A stretch of DNA of 64,000 nt from Isoetes taiwanensis (Eukaryota; Streptophyta; Lycopodiopsida; Isoetales; Isoetaceae), in contig JAJEKV010000100.1 in NCBI GenBank assembly GCA_021234155.1, positions 2,274,116 through 2,338,115 on the forward strand. Reading direction: 5' to 3'. Below the pieces are notes generated by a model. The model saw only the letters and a program-made list of their open reading frames with translations, searched no databases and was not told the origin of the DNA. Below are positions 37,594 through 49,615 of this stretch, piece after piece. The position numbers and the translations under genes are program-made. Numbering within the stretch: the first letter of the stretch is position 1; each line of letters opens with the position of its first letter.

Positions 37594-37652
37594 TTGATCC
37601 CAGCAAACCACAAAAGAATTAATGATCCCAGCAAACCACAAAAGAATTAATG
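37594..37652. repeat. Tandem duplication, about 29-30 bp x 2
   Basis: 'gatcccagcaaaccacaaaa' plus 'gaattaat' occurs twice in a row, upstream of the unknown gene. The surrounding 37194-38100 contains no recognisable gene. It probably includes the promoter and any non-coding first exon of the unknown gene. Confidence 0.75.
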
Positions 37653-38200
37653 TCCTCCTGAGATGGCTAACATAGACTAATCAGGATTAACAACTTCAAA
37701 TCACTGTAACATGTGCTTCTGTCCATGTTTGCATATGTCTGCAGGTGCATTACATTGACCTGATTCATTTATTTCCTAGCTAATTGCTTTGTCCATTTGG
37801 CTTAGAAATCCACACAAACATGATAAATACCAACAATAATCTATTTTTGCTAAACTATTAGAAAGACTCGGTATAATTCATGCACAATTCTTTTGTCTTT
37901 ACATCATATAATTGGAACAAAAGGGCAAGAAATTTAAATCAAGAAAGAGGTACAAATGCAATCAATTCAACTAGAAGATGCATCTGCATTGGGTCAGCCA
38001 GAGGTACTACCAAAGCTATCACGAGACTCTCAGCTCATAGCTCATGCACTATAAATTATTAGAGAAAGGTAGTTCCAAAAAATGCAAAGACAACGAAGAT
38101 GTGTCTATCTTGTATTCAATGAACAAAATGGAAGTTGGTCGCTGGAATTGGTTTTCATTGTGCCACGTGTCTTCCATTCCATCGCGGAATGGAAGTTGGG

Positions 38201-38830
38201 ACGAGCTTTCCGCTCATCCGGTAACAAGAAACCGGCAATCTGCTCATCCGGTAACAAGAAACAAGAAACTGGTAAGAAGAAATCGCGCTCTGCTACTGCT
38301 TAATCCGGTGCTACTGCTACTGCTTAATCCTTTAGAAAGTCCAAGAACCCGGCACTCTGCTACTGCTTTATCCGGCGCTACTGCTACTGCTTAATCCGGC
38401 GCCCAATGCTCTGCTTAAACCATTAGAAAGTCCAAGAATCATACAGATTTAGTCATTTGCAGCTTCAAAATCCCCTGTTTTTCAACTTGGGCGGGGCCTT
38501 TTGGACGAAAATCTCAAGCCTTTCCCACCAGAAATCGAAGCCTTTATCTGCACAAACAAGAACCCAGCTCCACCAGAAATCGAAATCCGGCACTTAATCC
38601 GGCGCCCAATGCTTAATCCGGCGCCCAATGCTCTGCTTAAACCCAGCTCCACCAGAAATCGAAATCTAGAAACCAGAAACCAGAACCTAGCTCTACAAGA
38701 AGCCTTTATCTGCAGAAATCGAAGCCTTTATCTTGCAGAAACAAGAACCCAACTCCACCAAAAATCGAAGCCTTTCTTGCAGAAACAAGAACCCAGCTCC
38801 ACCAAAAATCGATGCACTTCCAACTTCCAT
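38201..38830. repeat. Minisatellite-like region
   Basis: Two repeat types. At 38213-38420, variants of 'gctactgcttaatccggcgc' and of 'catccggtaacaagaaac' recur. At 38531-38825, an approximately 46-50 bp unit recurs at least four times ('aaatcgaagcctttatctgc' ... 'aacaagaacccagctccacc'). Long open frames here (for example 38501-39025) are a by-product of the repeats: the translation is repetitive and has no domain. Confidence 0.8.
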
Positions 38831-38834
38831 TTTG

Positions 38835-38953
38835 TTGGGGAATGGAAGGGGTCGCCCCTTTCCGGTTTGGAATTCGGGACCCCCTCCGGGCTGCCGCCGG
38901 TCGGGGGGCCCCCCTTCCAAACTGGAAAGGGGCTCCCCCCTTCCATTCCCCAA
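38835..38953. repeat. GC-rich inverted repeat (119 bp hairpin)
   Basis: The left arm begins TTGGGGAATGGAAGGGG and the right arm ends CCCCTTCCATTCCCCAA. Pairing continues inward through GCCCCTTTCC/GGAAAGGGGC and a run of G against a run of C, over about 50 nt per arm. It is much more GC-rich than its surroundings. It could be a small foldback element. No flanking duplication was seen. Confidence 0.85.
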
Positions 38954-39544
38954 TACATAATCGCATTCAAGTTCAATCCCGCAGACACTTCTAAAGAAAA
39001 TTCTAAAGCAAAAAGGATAACATAATGTAAGGGCATGAGATGAGATGATCCATATTTGGTTGTGTACCCAATCTCCAACACGATGATCGTTCTTTCAACT
39101 CCAACCTTTGCAACCTCTTGAAGCATAAATAGAAGAAATTCTAGTACTTTGGAGGATGTTAAAGTTTAGAATGAGGGCGAGAAAAAAATTGTCATACTCA
39201 AAATATGGCGCGAAACATCAGAAATATCCTGTAAAACTTTTTGACGACTATTAATGCTATTTGCTATTTTGAGATGAGTCTGGACTCCAAAAACCAAATG
39301 AAAATGCCTTGAACTACTAGCATGCATACAATCTACAATCTTCATATTTCATCAACTTCTACGGTTGAACCTCAGATAAATATACATACAACTGTTTAAC
39401 AAAGAAACAATGAGCAGAATACATATTTCAAATTCATATTGAAGGGACACAAATATGCACACATATGTTTGATATAAGAGTGGCTCGATTAGACATAAAA
39501 TTCAATATAATAGAATTGAATTGATTTGAATAGAGCAAAGTGAA

Positions 39545-39612
39545 GATTTTGGCATGAAACCTGCTGTCTAGCAGAATATTGCTGCTCTTTACTATATGCT
39601 TATAAACAAAAA
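39545..39612 (-). pseudogene. Receptor-like kinase exon remnant
   Basis: Minus strand reads HIVKSSNILLDSRFHAKI after a plausible acceptor (ttgtttataag). This is the catalytic-loop segment of plant receptor-like kinases, normally H(R/K)D(I/V)KSSNILLD followed by FxAKI(S/A)DFG. The catalytic Asp is not in place (HIVK), and the following DFG is missing because the frame continues as FTLLYS. No neighbouring kinase exons were found, so it is a fragment. Confidence 0.5.
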
Positions 39613-39899
39613 CAGAACTTAGCAGAATATGACTATTCAACCCAGTTGCCACAGCTGTGCACACCTCATATGTGTAACATTCAAATGTTCATATACATTC
39701 ATACCTCTTTTGGCCTGCCCGGATCAATGGAGCTGCGTGCGGGCGCTTTAATTTTGTTAGACCTATTCGTTGCCTTTTTGCTATTAACTTTGAACACCTT
39801 GATTTGTTTGAGAAACTCTAAGAATTTTATACTTTCTATAATGATCATGCCATTTTCCAACTCTACGTGCTAGGGTTCTTTAATATCATATATAAAAAG

Positions 39900-40040
39900 G
39901 TTGAAGGTCGACTTTGTAGCTACCCCTCTTCAAACTTGAGCACGAGGGTGCCTATTTGCTATTTTGCTATATAGCCATGTAACATTTTCTCAATATTAAA
40001 TAAGAATTCATTATCCATCAAAAAAAAAAAGTTTTAGGCA
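39900..40040 (+). other. Poly(A)-ended repeat fragment
   Basis: The sequence 'tcaatattaaataagaattc' followed by 'attatccatc' and a run of 11 A (about 40020-40030) looks like the 3' tail of a retroposed RNA. The unit it belonged to is not recognised. The surrounding 39000-40600 has no gene apart from the kinase remnant at 39545-39612. Confidence 0.3.
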
Positions 40041-40619
40041 TGATGATGTGAACCAATAACTGAATGGCCAAAGATTTGAAAATATGATCATCAAAGAATT
40101 AGCACCTTCTATCTAGCAGCTGACATGTATCAATTTGGGAACACGTGAGATTTGAATCTGCACTATTGTCGTGTGTTCTCGTGCCCTTGGGATTGATGAG
40201 TATTGTAGTAGATGACCATGACTATTGAACTCGGTTTTACCTTTGAGAATCTCAACTCTTAAACTTTTGCATCTACTTTTCCACCCTATGGTAGTCAGTG
40301 GGTTTTGAGCCTGGAAGGAGAACGTCCATACCCTATGGCCAAACTACTTGGCTACCATGCGATGGTTTTGTACGCTCCCTCCCTCCCTCCTTCCTTCTCT
40401 ATATTTGATTAAATGCAGCGTGAATCATTGCATATGTGAGGTATTGATTATCAAATAAGCAAAGGTGGCCTTCACCCAGACATAATTCAGACAATATGCC
40501 AAGTGCAATAGTATGAAGGCATAGTGATGTTTGACAAATCAAGGACATTGAACTATTTCAAACTGGTGACCAATCACCTTGTTGTCATCTATCTATAAGA
40601 TCTTTGCAAGGACATCTTG

Positions 40620-41580
40620 GTTGAGTCCATCTTCACAATTCAACCAGGCATTCTTTCAAAAGAATGTTTTTTGATAATGTAGTTGCTGCTTATAGGGGAT
40701 TTATTGGGTGGTCGACAAAACCTTCATGTTATATATCTTAAGCTTGACTTTGTGAAGGCTTACGGCAATGTTAGTTGGGAGTTAATGTGTCTGTGTATGC
40801 TAAGCATGGAATTTGGACAACAATTCACGTCGGACATCATGAAGCTGTCTGTTTTTGCTCGAGTGACAGTTTTGTTCCATGGTGAGCCGTCAGAGGTTTT
40901 CTCACTTGTTTCTGATATTATCTAGGAATGCCCTTTAGCACCATTACTCCTCATAATTGTTGCGGAGGCTTTGTCATAGTTATTCACTGTTGCAACAAGA
41001 GAGGGGCTCTTCCATGGTCTCGCGATGGAGGATGGCATATAGGAAGTTTGCAATCAATATGCAAATGACACATTTCTCTTTCTGATTGATATGCTATGAA
41101 TCTAGAAGCTACCAAATTGCTCTTAAATACATTTTCATTGGTTGCTGGCAGTGCTTTTGGGGTGCCAGAATTGTACAGCTTTATGGACGTTGTATACTTC
41201 GACCTGGCACGTATTCATAATTATCCATGGAAGTCGCTTGCTCATGGATAGGTGACCAAGTTGCTAGGGATTCCAGTCGGCATTCATGTTAGTGCGGGAG
41301 CTGCATTGGAAGAAACTGTTAAGGGTTTGGAGAAGCACTTGTTTTGGTGGTCCACCACAAAATTGTCTTTTGGGGTCGCATTACAATGGCCAAGTCAGTC
41401 CTCAGTAGTATCCACGTCTATATGGCATCTTTACTGCTTAGCCCCATAGGTCAAAGCACAAGAAACTCCTCAATGGTGAATATGACTCTTAGGTCAAAGT
41501 ACAAGAGACTCCTGAATGGTGAATATGACTCTCATGCCTTTTTAGACAATCTCTTAGTCACTATGTCTCCCTAGGCAAGA
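40620..41580 (+). mobile_element. LINE reverse-transcriptase fragment, degenerate
   Basis: Translating across frames gives QNLHVIYLKLDFVKAYGNVS and WELM (the plant LINE 'LKLDFxKAYDxVSW' block; its Asp is Gly-Asn here), CPLAPLLLIIVAEALS, CNQYANDTFLFL (the YADD catalytic motif changed to YAND) and LLGIPVG with TMAKSVLSSIHVYMASL. Stops and frameshifts occur throughout (for example TAG after the SDII segment at about 40922). It is an inactive fragment without ORF1 or endonuclease nearby. Confidence 0.75.
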
Positions 41581-42104
41581 AGGCAGTCAAACAAGTTCTG
41601 CATTAGGCATTATTTCATCTTTTGTAGCCTTTTTCAAATGCTTCTCCTTTCCTATGTGGATTGTTGACAGCATGAGATGCTGTCAAACAACTTTTCTGGC
41701 CATGTCCTTCCATCTTTTTCTGGCCATGTCTTGGGGTTATCATGAAAATATTCACAAAGGCAAGCACCTTTGTCCGTTCAGCATATTGCCTCCTCTTAGC
41801 ATCACAACCCCTCCCATTTCCAAATGGATGGCATCTGCAGGTTCCACAACTAATACGGGTCATACATGGACTGCCAAGGCCTCCTCTTGGAATTCATATT
41901 CAACTATATATTTCCTTGTTAGAATTGTCACAAAATAAGGCATCAAGTGTTCAAAGGAATTCAAGTCTTCAAAAGAAAGCAAGACCACACAAAGTAAAGA
42001 ACAAAGCACTATGACATTCACTTGTTGAACATTAACTCAATACAAACTTTTTTTTTACAGCTAAAGCACGGAACTTCAGAATTTTCTGAAAATTATAGAA
42101 TTAT
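41581..42104. other. Intergenic DNA, nothing recognised
   Basis: A repeated 'ggtcaaag(c/t)acaagaaactcct' motif of about 50 bp (41450-41540) ends the LINE region. From there to the LTR I see only short shadow frames. Confidence 0.3.
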
Positions 42105-43537
42105 TGTGACGCTCCCCGGACCTATATGATGCTCCCATCGTATACATACGAGAAATCCCCTCTTCTATGGCGACAATACCACCATAGAAAGGCCCTCCGT
42201 CTGACTCGGACCACTTGTGATGACAAGTGTCCCGGTGAAGGACACGGAGGTGTCATTCATCCCACGCCTTCGATGGGAATCCTAATAGCGGAAGCGTACA
42301 TACAAGATTAGCACCTGGCAACAATACAAATAAATAATATACCACCACGAAGGGTGGCCCATCATCATCAGTCCATGGCATCCAAAGCATCAACCATAAT
42401 AAAGGAAATGCACCATAAACAAGGGTTCTACCCCGGCTCAGACTCATGGGAATCAACTGACGGCCAAGGCCTCCGGACAACAACAGACAGAATCATAACA
42501 ATGGCGTTGGTTGGCATAGAACAATGGCTAGGGTAGTTCACTCCATCCGGCCCTCCTGTGCACACTTTGCAGATAGGCTGGAACATGCTATGGCGTGATT
42601 ATAGCCTTCCGGAGACGCAATCCCATGGAATCACCCTATGGAACTACTCCGGGTTACATCTCCCGGTCCGATGAGGCAGGTCGGAGAGGCGTCCCCTCCC
42701 CGAGTATGACGGATCCCTGGGTGTGCTAGAGAAACCGTGCCTCCCTTAGTGACCCCCGTGTTCGTACCCGACTTACTCCCCTAAATCTAAAGGCCGGCTC
42801 ACCTGCCCGTTCGAGCCCAGGGCGCCCAAGAATATTGGCTCGATACCTGCAACCCAGGAAGTGTCAGACCCATACTCGTTCATACTCGATTCACCATCAC
42901 TCTCGTTGTCTGGTGCTGAATCACATCATAGCATCCACCGCCAGGTGGGCTCTTGTGCACAGGCCGCATCTACTGGGATTTAAGAGGTTCTAGCTAGGAA
43001 CATCACTAAATCTAAATGGCTTTCAGGTCTCTACCCCCCTTAAACGCATACATCACAGGAGGAACAGAAAGAGAGAACAGAATCTGATACAACATCCATA
43101 ATCATCATAATTAGATCATAACATAGAATCTAATCATCCATCTACCTCAAACAAGGGTTAGAATAGCACACAACTACCTAGAAACTAACATGTGTCCTGG
43201 CTGGACCCATTGTCTCGAAGAACATCCATAGAACTGGTCAGGTGTTAGGTTGTAACAGCTTCCCCCTTCCTCTGCTCTTCCCAAACTCGAATTTGGACAA
43301 AACTAGGGTGGGAAGCTCAAATTGCCACCCAAAGATGGCAACCTGCCCTTGGCCAATCGAGTGAGGCCAAGTGGCACATTCTAACTAGCCTACTTGGCTA
43401 ACTAATACCATTAGTTAGTGACTTAGGTTAGTTTAATATCAATAATCCCTTTTAAGTTAATCCCCAATGGTTCCCAATACCTTGGTGACGTGTCAGGTTA
43501 GGTATACGTATATCGTATACTTACATGGAACGTCACA
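42105..43537 (-). repeat. 3' LTR of the minus-strand gypsy element (1433 bp)
   Basis: On the minus strand it begins TGTGACGTTCC (43537) and ends GAGCGTCACA (42105), with TG...CA termini inside a longer imperfect inverted repeat. The polypurine tract lies directly before it, and the pol frames upstream have the same orientation. It shares many blocks with the solo LTR 56147-57783 and the reversed fragment 61410-62100 (for example 'ctctacccccctt' and the 'tgtgcacaggccgca' block). Confidence 0.88.
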
Positions 43538-43551
43538 TTCTACCCCCTTGG
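43538..43551 (-). promoter_or_regulatory. Polypurine tract
   Basis: On the minus strand, CAAGGGGGTAGAA immediately precedes the LTR start TGTGACG. This is the expected plus-strand-DNA priming site of an LTR retrotransposon and fixes the LTR boundary. Confidence 0.85.
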
Positions 43552-44421
43552 GATAATGCTGTCCTCAACATTAAGGATGGACGAAAGAATCATTTGTAAA
43601 AGAAAAAGAGAGTAGATACTTTATTATAAAATATAGGAGATTACAAAAAGATCATAAACGACCAAAGTTGCGGACCGGAGTCCTTTCACACCATGACTTA
43701 ACACACTGATTATGCATGACAACAAGGTCCTCAGTGGACCATAAAGATAAAGATAACTTAAGAAAACATAACATGACTCCTGAAAGTGAGTCTTCCAAAC
43801 TACAGATGATGTTGTGCACACTACACACCTGCAGAATAACAATACGTGAGTAGGCAAATTAATTATTGAAAGTTGTGGTTGAAGGGACCACCCCCTTGAT
43901 AAAAAGAATAGAATAGAATAGAATAGAATAGACATTAACGTCCCTTGTGCCCTGAGGCCCCTGGACTTGTGTAGCATGGGCGGGCTCCCTAAAAGGGCGC
44001 TACTAGCACATCACGCTGTTATGATGTAGCCTTTTCTGAAGGCTGACTTTTTTCTATTATTACCAGCATCCCGCTTTACTTCGGCTTCGTGGCCGTGCAG
44101 TGATGCGTCGTTATCAATCAGCTTTTAACTGAACAATTTGTGTGGGGTTTATGATCCGCTTTTGTGCGGTTCATATTACAAACCCTCTTTCACTGTGTAC
44201 TTCTCTGTGTCTGATCATCATTCCCTGGATCGCGTCTGCCAAATCTCGGAGTGATTCTGATATGAAGAACTGATATGAAGGGAATCCTATAATGCCTAGG
44301 GCTTGCAAGTCGTCGCGGCATAAGGAATGGCATTGTTCCTATTTTAGCCGGAGACAGTTGCGACCTAAGATACTTAGATGCAATTTTCCCCCCATCCTAG
44401 GATGCGTCTACCCCAACCCCC
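43552..44421 (-). other. 3' untranslated part of the gypsy element
   Basis: Between the end of the pol reading frame and the polypurine tract. It contains a (gaata)n microsatellite at about 43908-43932 and short shadow frames. No extra gene was seen. Confidence 0.5.
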
Positions 44422-47400
44422 CTACATGATCCCTGTCGGATCTACTGCACAATGACGTACCATTGGAGTCGGAGTCGATAGCATCGATGGATGGTCCGCC
44501 CCTGACATTGTTGCATAAAGTCCTGAAGGGTAAGCCTTGTCAAGGTCTTGTTTAAGGACCCAGGTAGCATCCTCCGTATGTAAGTGTTTCCACTTAACCA
44601 AATATTGCAATATCCGAGTTCTTTTGGTTTGCTTGTATGCTCTATCAAGGAGAGCCTCTGGAACAATTTCCAATTGCTCATCTGTCATCTCCAGAAGAGT
44701 TGGTGTGTCAAGAATTTCATGAGGATCCGGAGTATGCTTCTTCAGAAGGCTTACATGGAAAACCTTGTGTACCTTTAGATGAGCAGGTAAGTTTAACCTA
44801 TATGCCTGAGGACCTATACGTTCCACGATCTGAAATGGTCCTGCCCATCGTGGTGCCAGCTTCTCACAATTCCCAATTTTAAGTTTGGCCTGCTTAGCCT
44901 TAATCTTCAACCACACCGATTCACCAAGCTGGAACTTCCGTGGGGTACGGTGTCTATCCGCTAAACTCTTTTGGCGACTACATGCAGCCAAAAGATATCC
45001 TCGTACCTCCTCAACCAAAGCTTGCATATCTGTAAGCAATTGTTGTGAAACTGCCACTTTGGAAACTGGGTTATGCCACGTATTTGGAGTAAGACATTGA
45101 TAACCATAAGTGATCATAAAGGGAGACATCCTCGTGGACTCCTGTTTAGTACTATTATAGGCAAATTCTACCAAATGAATGTAGTCCGCCCATTGAGATT
45201 GCTTATTCCATACATAATTTCGTAGCATATCCTCAATAATTCTATTGGTGCTTTCCGACTGCCCATCTGTTTGAGGGTGATAGGCCGTACTCATGGCAAG
45301 CTTGATTTGTATAGTCCTGAAGAAGTCTTTCCAGAAGGCACTAACAAATTTGGGATCACGATCCGAAATAATGGTGCGTGGCATCCCATGGAGTCGAAAA
45401 ATCTCCTTGGAGAATAAAAGTGCCGTGTCTAAGGCAGTGTCGGTGGTACGACATGGCAAGAAATGTGCCATCTTAGAGAGTTTGTCATCAAGGCGTCAAA
45501 TCCACGAAGTGTGCGTGGGAGACCCACAATGAAGTTTATGGTAATAACTTCCCATTTTGCATTGGGGATGTCCAAAGGCTCTAGTGTACCTGGTGTTCTG
45601 AGTTGCTCTGCCTTTGTCTGTTGGCAAAGATGGCACTGTATAATATAGCGCGCAATATATTTCTTCATATCAGGCCAAAAGTAACTGGATCGTATCTTGA
45701 AATATGTTTTTATGAATCCGGCGTGACCCGCAATAGGGCTGTTATGCGTGTCATGGAGAATAAGCCGTCTAACCCCTGATGAGTTGGGTACACATAACTT
45801 ATCGCGGTAATATAAAAGATTACCGTCCTTCTTATAATGCTTAAATGTGTCCCTCTCCTTATCTGTCTTGGCCTCTTTAGAAAGGCTGGTCCATACTTCA
45901 TTGAATTCAGGGTCCGTTGGAAGAGATTGTTCAATAGTCTTCCCAAATTCACTTGCAATAGTGGAAATAGCATTGCAATGGGTACGTGCAGTCAACGGAT
46001 GCCGAGATAAGGCATCTGCAACAACATGATGTTTGCCAGGTTTATACAGAACCTCAAAGTCATACTCCTCCAAAAATTCTATCCACCTCCATTGGTGAAG
46101 ATTGAGGTTAGCTTGTGTGAAGATATACTGCAGACTTTGGTGATCTGTATCTAGTTGAAATCGTCGTCCAAGAAGATAATGTCGCCAAATGCGCAAGGCA
46201 CGGACGACCCCAAGCAATTTCTGGTCATGAGTGGGATATCTCTGTTCAACATCGTTCATTTTCTTGGAGTCATAGGCTATGACTCGTCCTTCTTGCATCA
46301 GAATAGCACCTGTGGCTATTTTACTGGCATCGGTAGCAACCGCCTTATCCTTTTAAGGATCAGGTAAAGTAAGGACGGGTGCTGATGTTAAGGCATCCTT
46401 CAACTGTTGAAACCCTGATTGAACCTTACGTTTCCAATGTGCTGCCCAATCCTTGACCCTCTCATGCTTGGTTAAATCAGCAAGGGGTGCTGCAATCTTA
46501 GCAAAGACCTTAACGAATTTGCGATAATAGCCTGCCAACCCCAGAAAACTTCTGACCTCTGAGACATTGGTAGGTGCCGACCAGTCTTTAGCTGCCTCAA
46601 TTTTTGCTGGATCTGTAGCAATACCATCTGCAGACACAATATGTGCCAAATACTCGACCCTAGTGGTCGCAAATTTGCATTTGGAGAACTTAGCAAACAA
46701 TTGGTGGTGCCGCAACTTCTGGAGTGCCCGTTTAAGATGGTCTTCATGATCCTCCAGGGTTTTACTGTAGATGAGAATGTCATAAAAGAAGATAATAACA
46801 AACTCGTCTAAATAGTCTTTGAAGACATCATTCATGAGACACATGAAGGTTACTGGTGCATTAATGAGTCCAAAAGGCATAACTGTGAACTCATAATGTC
46901 CATAACATGTACGGAATGCAGACTTGTGAATGTCCTCCTCCTTAATGCGTATTTGATGATAGCCAGAGCGAAGATCTATCTTGGAAAAATATTTAGCTCC
47001 TTGTAACTGATCCATAAGGTCATCGGCCCTTGGTAATGCATATCGATTTTTAATAGTATGCTTATTGAGCTGATGGTAATCAATACACATTCGCAAAGTC
47101 CCATCCTTCTTTTTAACAAACAAGATAGGGGCTCCAAAAGGTGAGACACTGGGCCGAATGAAGCCTAACTTCAAAAGTTCATGTAACTGCTGCTTGAGTT
47201 CTGCTAACTCTGGTGTACTCATCCGGTAAGGAGCCTTACTGGTAGGCTTGGTACCTGGTTGGAGTGCAATTTCACACTCTACCCCCCTAAAAGATGGTAG
47301 CTTGCGAATCTCATCTAGAAAGAGATCCTTGAATTCGTGAATAAGGCTGGCTATAGTTGGAGGCAACCCTTGGATGACTTCTTCTTGCCGGGCGTCGAAG

Positions 47401-47455
47401 GATGCTAGCTGATGCCTTGTCTTGACGCTCCTACCTTGAGTCTAATCCCAAGGAT
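44422..47455 (-). pseudogene. Ty3/gypsy chromovirus pol (RT, RNase H, integrase, chromodomain), damaged
   Basis: Read on the minus strand, 46353-47366 holds the [19 protein letters not shown] is recognisable, and the usual F-(V/I)-D-D is FFYD, so one catalytic Asp is lost. A single TAA (46353) interrupts the frame, which then continues with RNase H (ATDASKIATGAIL) and the integrase zinc finger (HDTH...CHLCQ). A frameshift near 45480 leads into the integrase core (ISDRDPKF, AYHPQTDGQSE) and a C-terminal chromodomain-like stretch (LQYLVKWKHLHTEDATW). The first integrase Asp appears as Asn (TINFIVGLP). Upstream protease and gag are absent: homology ends near 47455, where another element begins. 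Inactive as written. Confidence 0.9.
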
Positions 47456-47525
47456 TCTGCAATTGATTAATAATCACATGTTATCCTAGGGCTTCATCGT
47501 TTTCAGCTTATAGCCACCATATTTC

Positions 47526-49100
47526 ATGATACAGCCTTGTTGGAGTCTGTTTGGGCATCTCTACTCTCTGATCCATTGGCTCAAGGTGTATTTTCACATC
47601 TTGACTCAACATCATCTTCTCGGCAAATGCGATTGGACTATGATCATTTTGAGATTTGAGATGGACTTATGTTCTGCAATGGACTTCCGTATATTCCAAA
47701 TGGTGCTTCCAAACTTCGGGCTCTCTAGGATTGTCATGACTCGCCTATGGCTGGATATTTTAGAGTAGCCAAGACTCTTGAACTTATTAGTCGAGAGTAT
47801 TGATGGTCGGGACTTCATTGCCCTGTCAAAGTGTTTATCCGATCTTGTGATATCTGCTGTCGAGCAAAGGTTCCGAGACATCTTCCTCATGGTCTTCTTT
47901 AGCCACTACTTGTTCCAGATGGACCTTGGAAGAGTATTTCTGTAGACTTTATTTTGGAGCTGCTGCTCTCTCGGGGTCATGATGCCATTATGGTCATTGT
48001 TGAATGCTTCTCTAAGATGGCTCATGTTATTCCTTGCAATATCACCATCACCAATGAAGGAACAACTGGTCTTTTCCTTCATGAAGTAGTCAGACTTCAT
48101 GGACTGTCAAGCACTATTGTCAGTGATTGTAGACCCCAGTTCGTCGCATGATTTTGGAAGCGGCTTTTTGAGTATTGTATATTGATCGCTCATTGACATC
48201 CGGTCATCATCCAGAAAGTAATGGACAAGTAGAGCACACTAATCAGATTTGGAATAATATCCGAGGTGCTTTATCAGTTATCGACAGAATGATTGGGTCG
48301 ATTATTTTCCATTAGCTGAATTTGCCTATAATAACTCAATATATGCTTCCATTGGCCAGACTCTATTCTTTCTAAACTCTGGCCAGCATCCTCGTTGGCC
48401 CCTTAGTGTCGCTGGCAGTGACTCTGTCAATTATAATACCAAGCCTCAACTTGAGAAACTCCCAACTCTTCAATCAGATTCTTCACCACCACCATCTTCT
48501 CCGGGCACAGGAGCACCTCAGCTTGAGAAACTCCCGATTCTTCAATCAGATCTTCACCACCACCATCTTCTCCGGGCACAGGAGCACTATCGGCATTATG
48601 CTGATTGATGTCAGCAGGAAGCTCCTATATTTCATGTTGGTGACCTTGTCTCGCTTCTTCATATGGACCTTCCTACCTCACGTCCCTGCAACAAGGTTGA
48701 CTACCGACGCCTTGGTCTTTACCAGATCACAGCCCAGGTCAACGATGTGGTATTCTAGCTCGAGCTCCTCCAATTGTTCATCTCCATGCAGTATTTCATG
48801 TTTCACTATTGGAGCCCTACACAGTTAATCCTTTTCTTGGATCGCATTCCTCCGCCACCACCACTAGTGGAAATTGATGATCATGAGGAGTTCGAGGTTC
48901 GAGAGATAGACTCCTAAGTTTCTGCATTGGGGATTTTATTACTTTATCGATTGGGAAGGTTACTCACCAAACGATAGAACTTGGGAGCATGCCGAGAATC
49001 TGACTAATGCTCCTGATAAAATTGCGGAGTCACTCACATTACCCGATAAGCCAAGTTCGAGTACCCCGGCTCCAGCTCTGAGGACTCGTCACTGTCGTAA
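47526..49100 (+). pseudogene. Second Ty3/gypsy chromovirus pol, Tcn1-like, degenerate
   Basis: Plus strand, broken by several frameshifts. Segments in order: end of RNase H/zinc finger (about 47650-47890), integrase core with SRGHDAIMVIVECFSKMAHV and HGLSSTIVSDCRPQFVA (47954-48151), WPLSVAGSDSVNYN, RIPPPPPLVEIDDHEEFEVR, and a chromodomain with DWEGYSPNDRTWEHAENL (about 48944-49010) followed by YPDKP. The proline run before 'VE(I/V)D..EE(F/Y)EV' and the 'FHxxYPDKP' ending are, as I recall, typical of Tcn1-like and fungal chromoviruses rather than the usual angiosperm clades. Its own LTR follows 12 bp after the end. It abuts the truncated 5' side of the minus-strand pol. Confidence 0.75.
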
Positions 49101-49111
49101 TAGGGGGATGG

Positions 49112-49615
49112 TGTGATGACTATAAGAGTATTCATACTATACGAGCATTCTACTCATATGTACAAAAGATGGTCGTCACAGGAATGCAAAAAAATAGTTG
49201 CACAAGGCAGGATTTAAACTCGCAACCTTCTAGCTGCGAGTCATCCACCTTTGCCAAGTGTGCTATTGATACTTGTAGAAGACATTCCCTCACATCTTCT
49301 ACATATGCAGTGCTAATTCCAGGAGGATCTAGAATATCCTAGAACCTACATGCATGCCCGACACTTTGCATGATCTCGTCTATTGGAGTGGCGCGATCCT
49401 GAATGTTGACTTGGATATAAATAGAGGCACCCTTTCTTGTCAAACTATTCCGGTTCAATATCTAGGCATCTCTCTCGTGTTCTTGCTTGCCTTCGGGCCA
49501 TTATATTCTTGTTTCTTCACCATATATCAGATGTGTTGCTAACCTTGACGTATTTCTTCCATATTTTTTGCGTATTCTTCGCATATTTTTCTTGTGTTCG
49601 CATAGGTTCATGATA
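49112..49615 (+). repeat. 3' LTR of the Tcn1-like element (504 bp)
   Basis: Starts TGTGATGACTATAAG directly after a purine-rich 'tagggggatgg', and ends TTCATGATA (final CA changed to TA). It aligns along its whole length with the lone LTR at 54489-54995, including the shared 'attctactcatatgtacaaa' and 'cataggttcatga'. Confidence 0.8.

Noticed and set aside
38501-39025. 174-codon open frame in the repeat region
   Set aside because: The translation is repetitive, several other frames of the same stretch are also open, and no domain is visible. It follows from the 46-50 bp repeats and the GC-rich hairpin.
44537-45100. Plus-strand open frames over the gypsy integrase
   Set aside because: Antisense shadows of the well-supported minus-strand pol.
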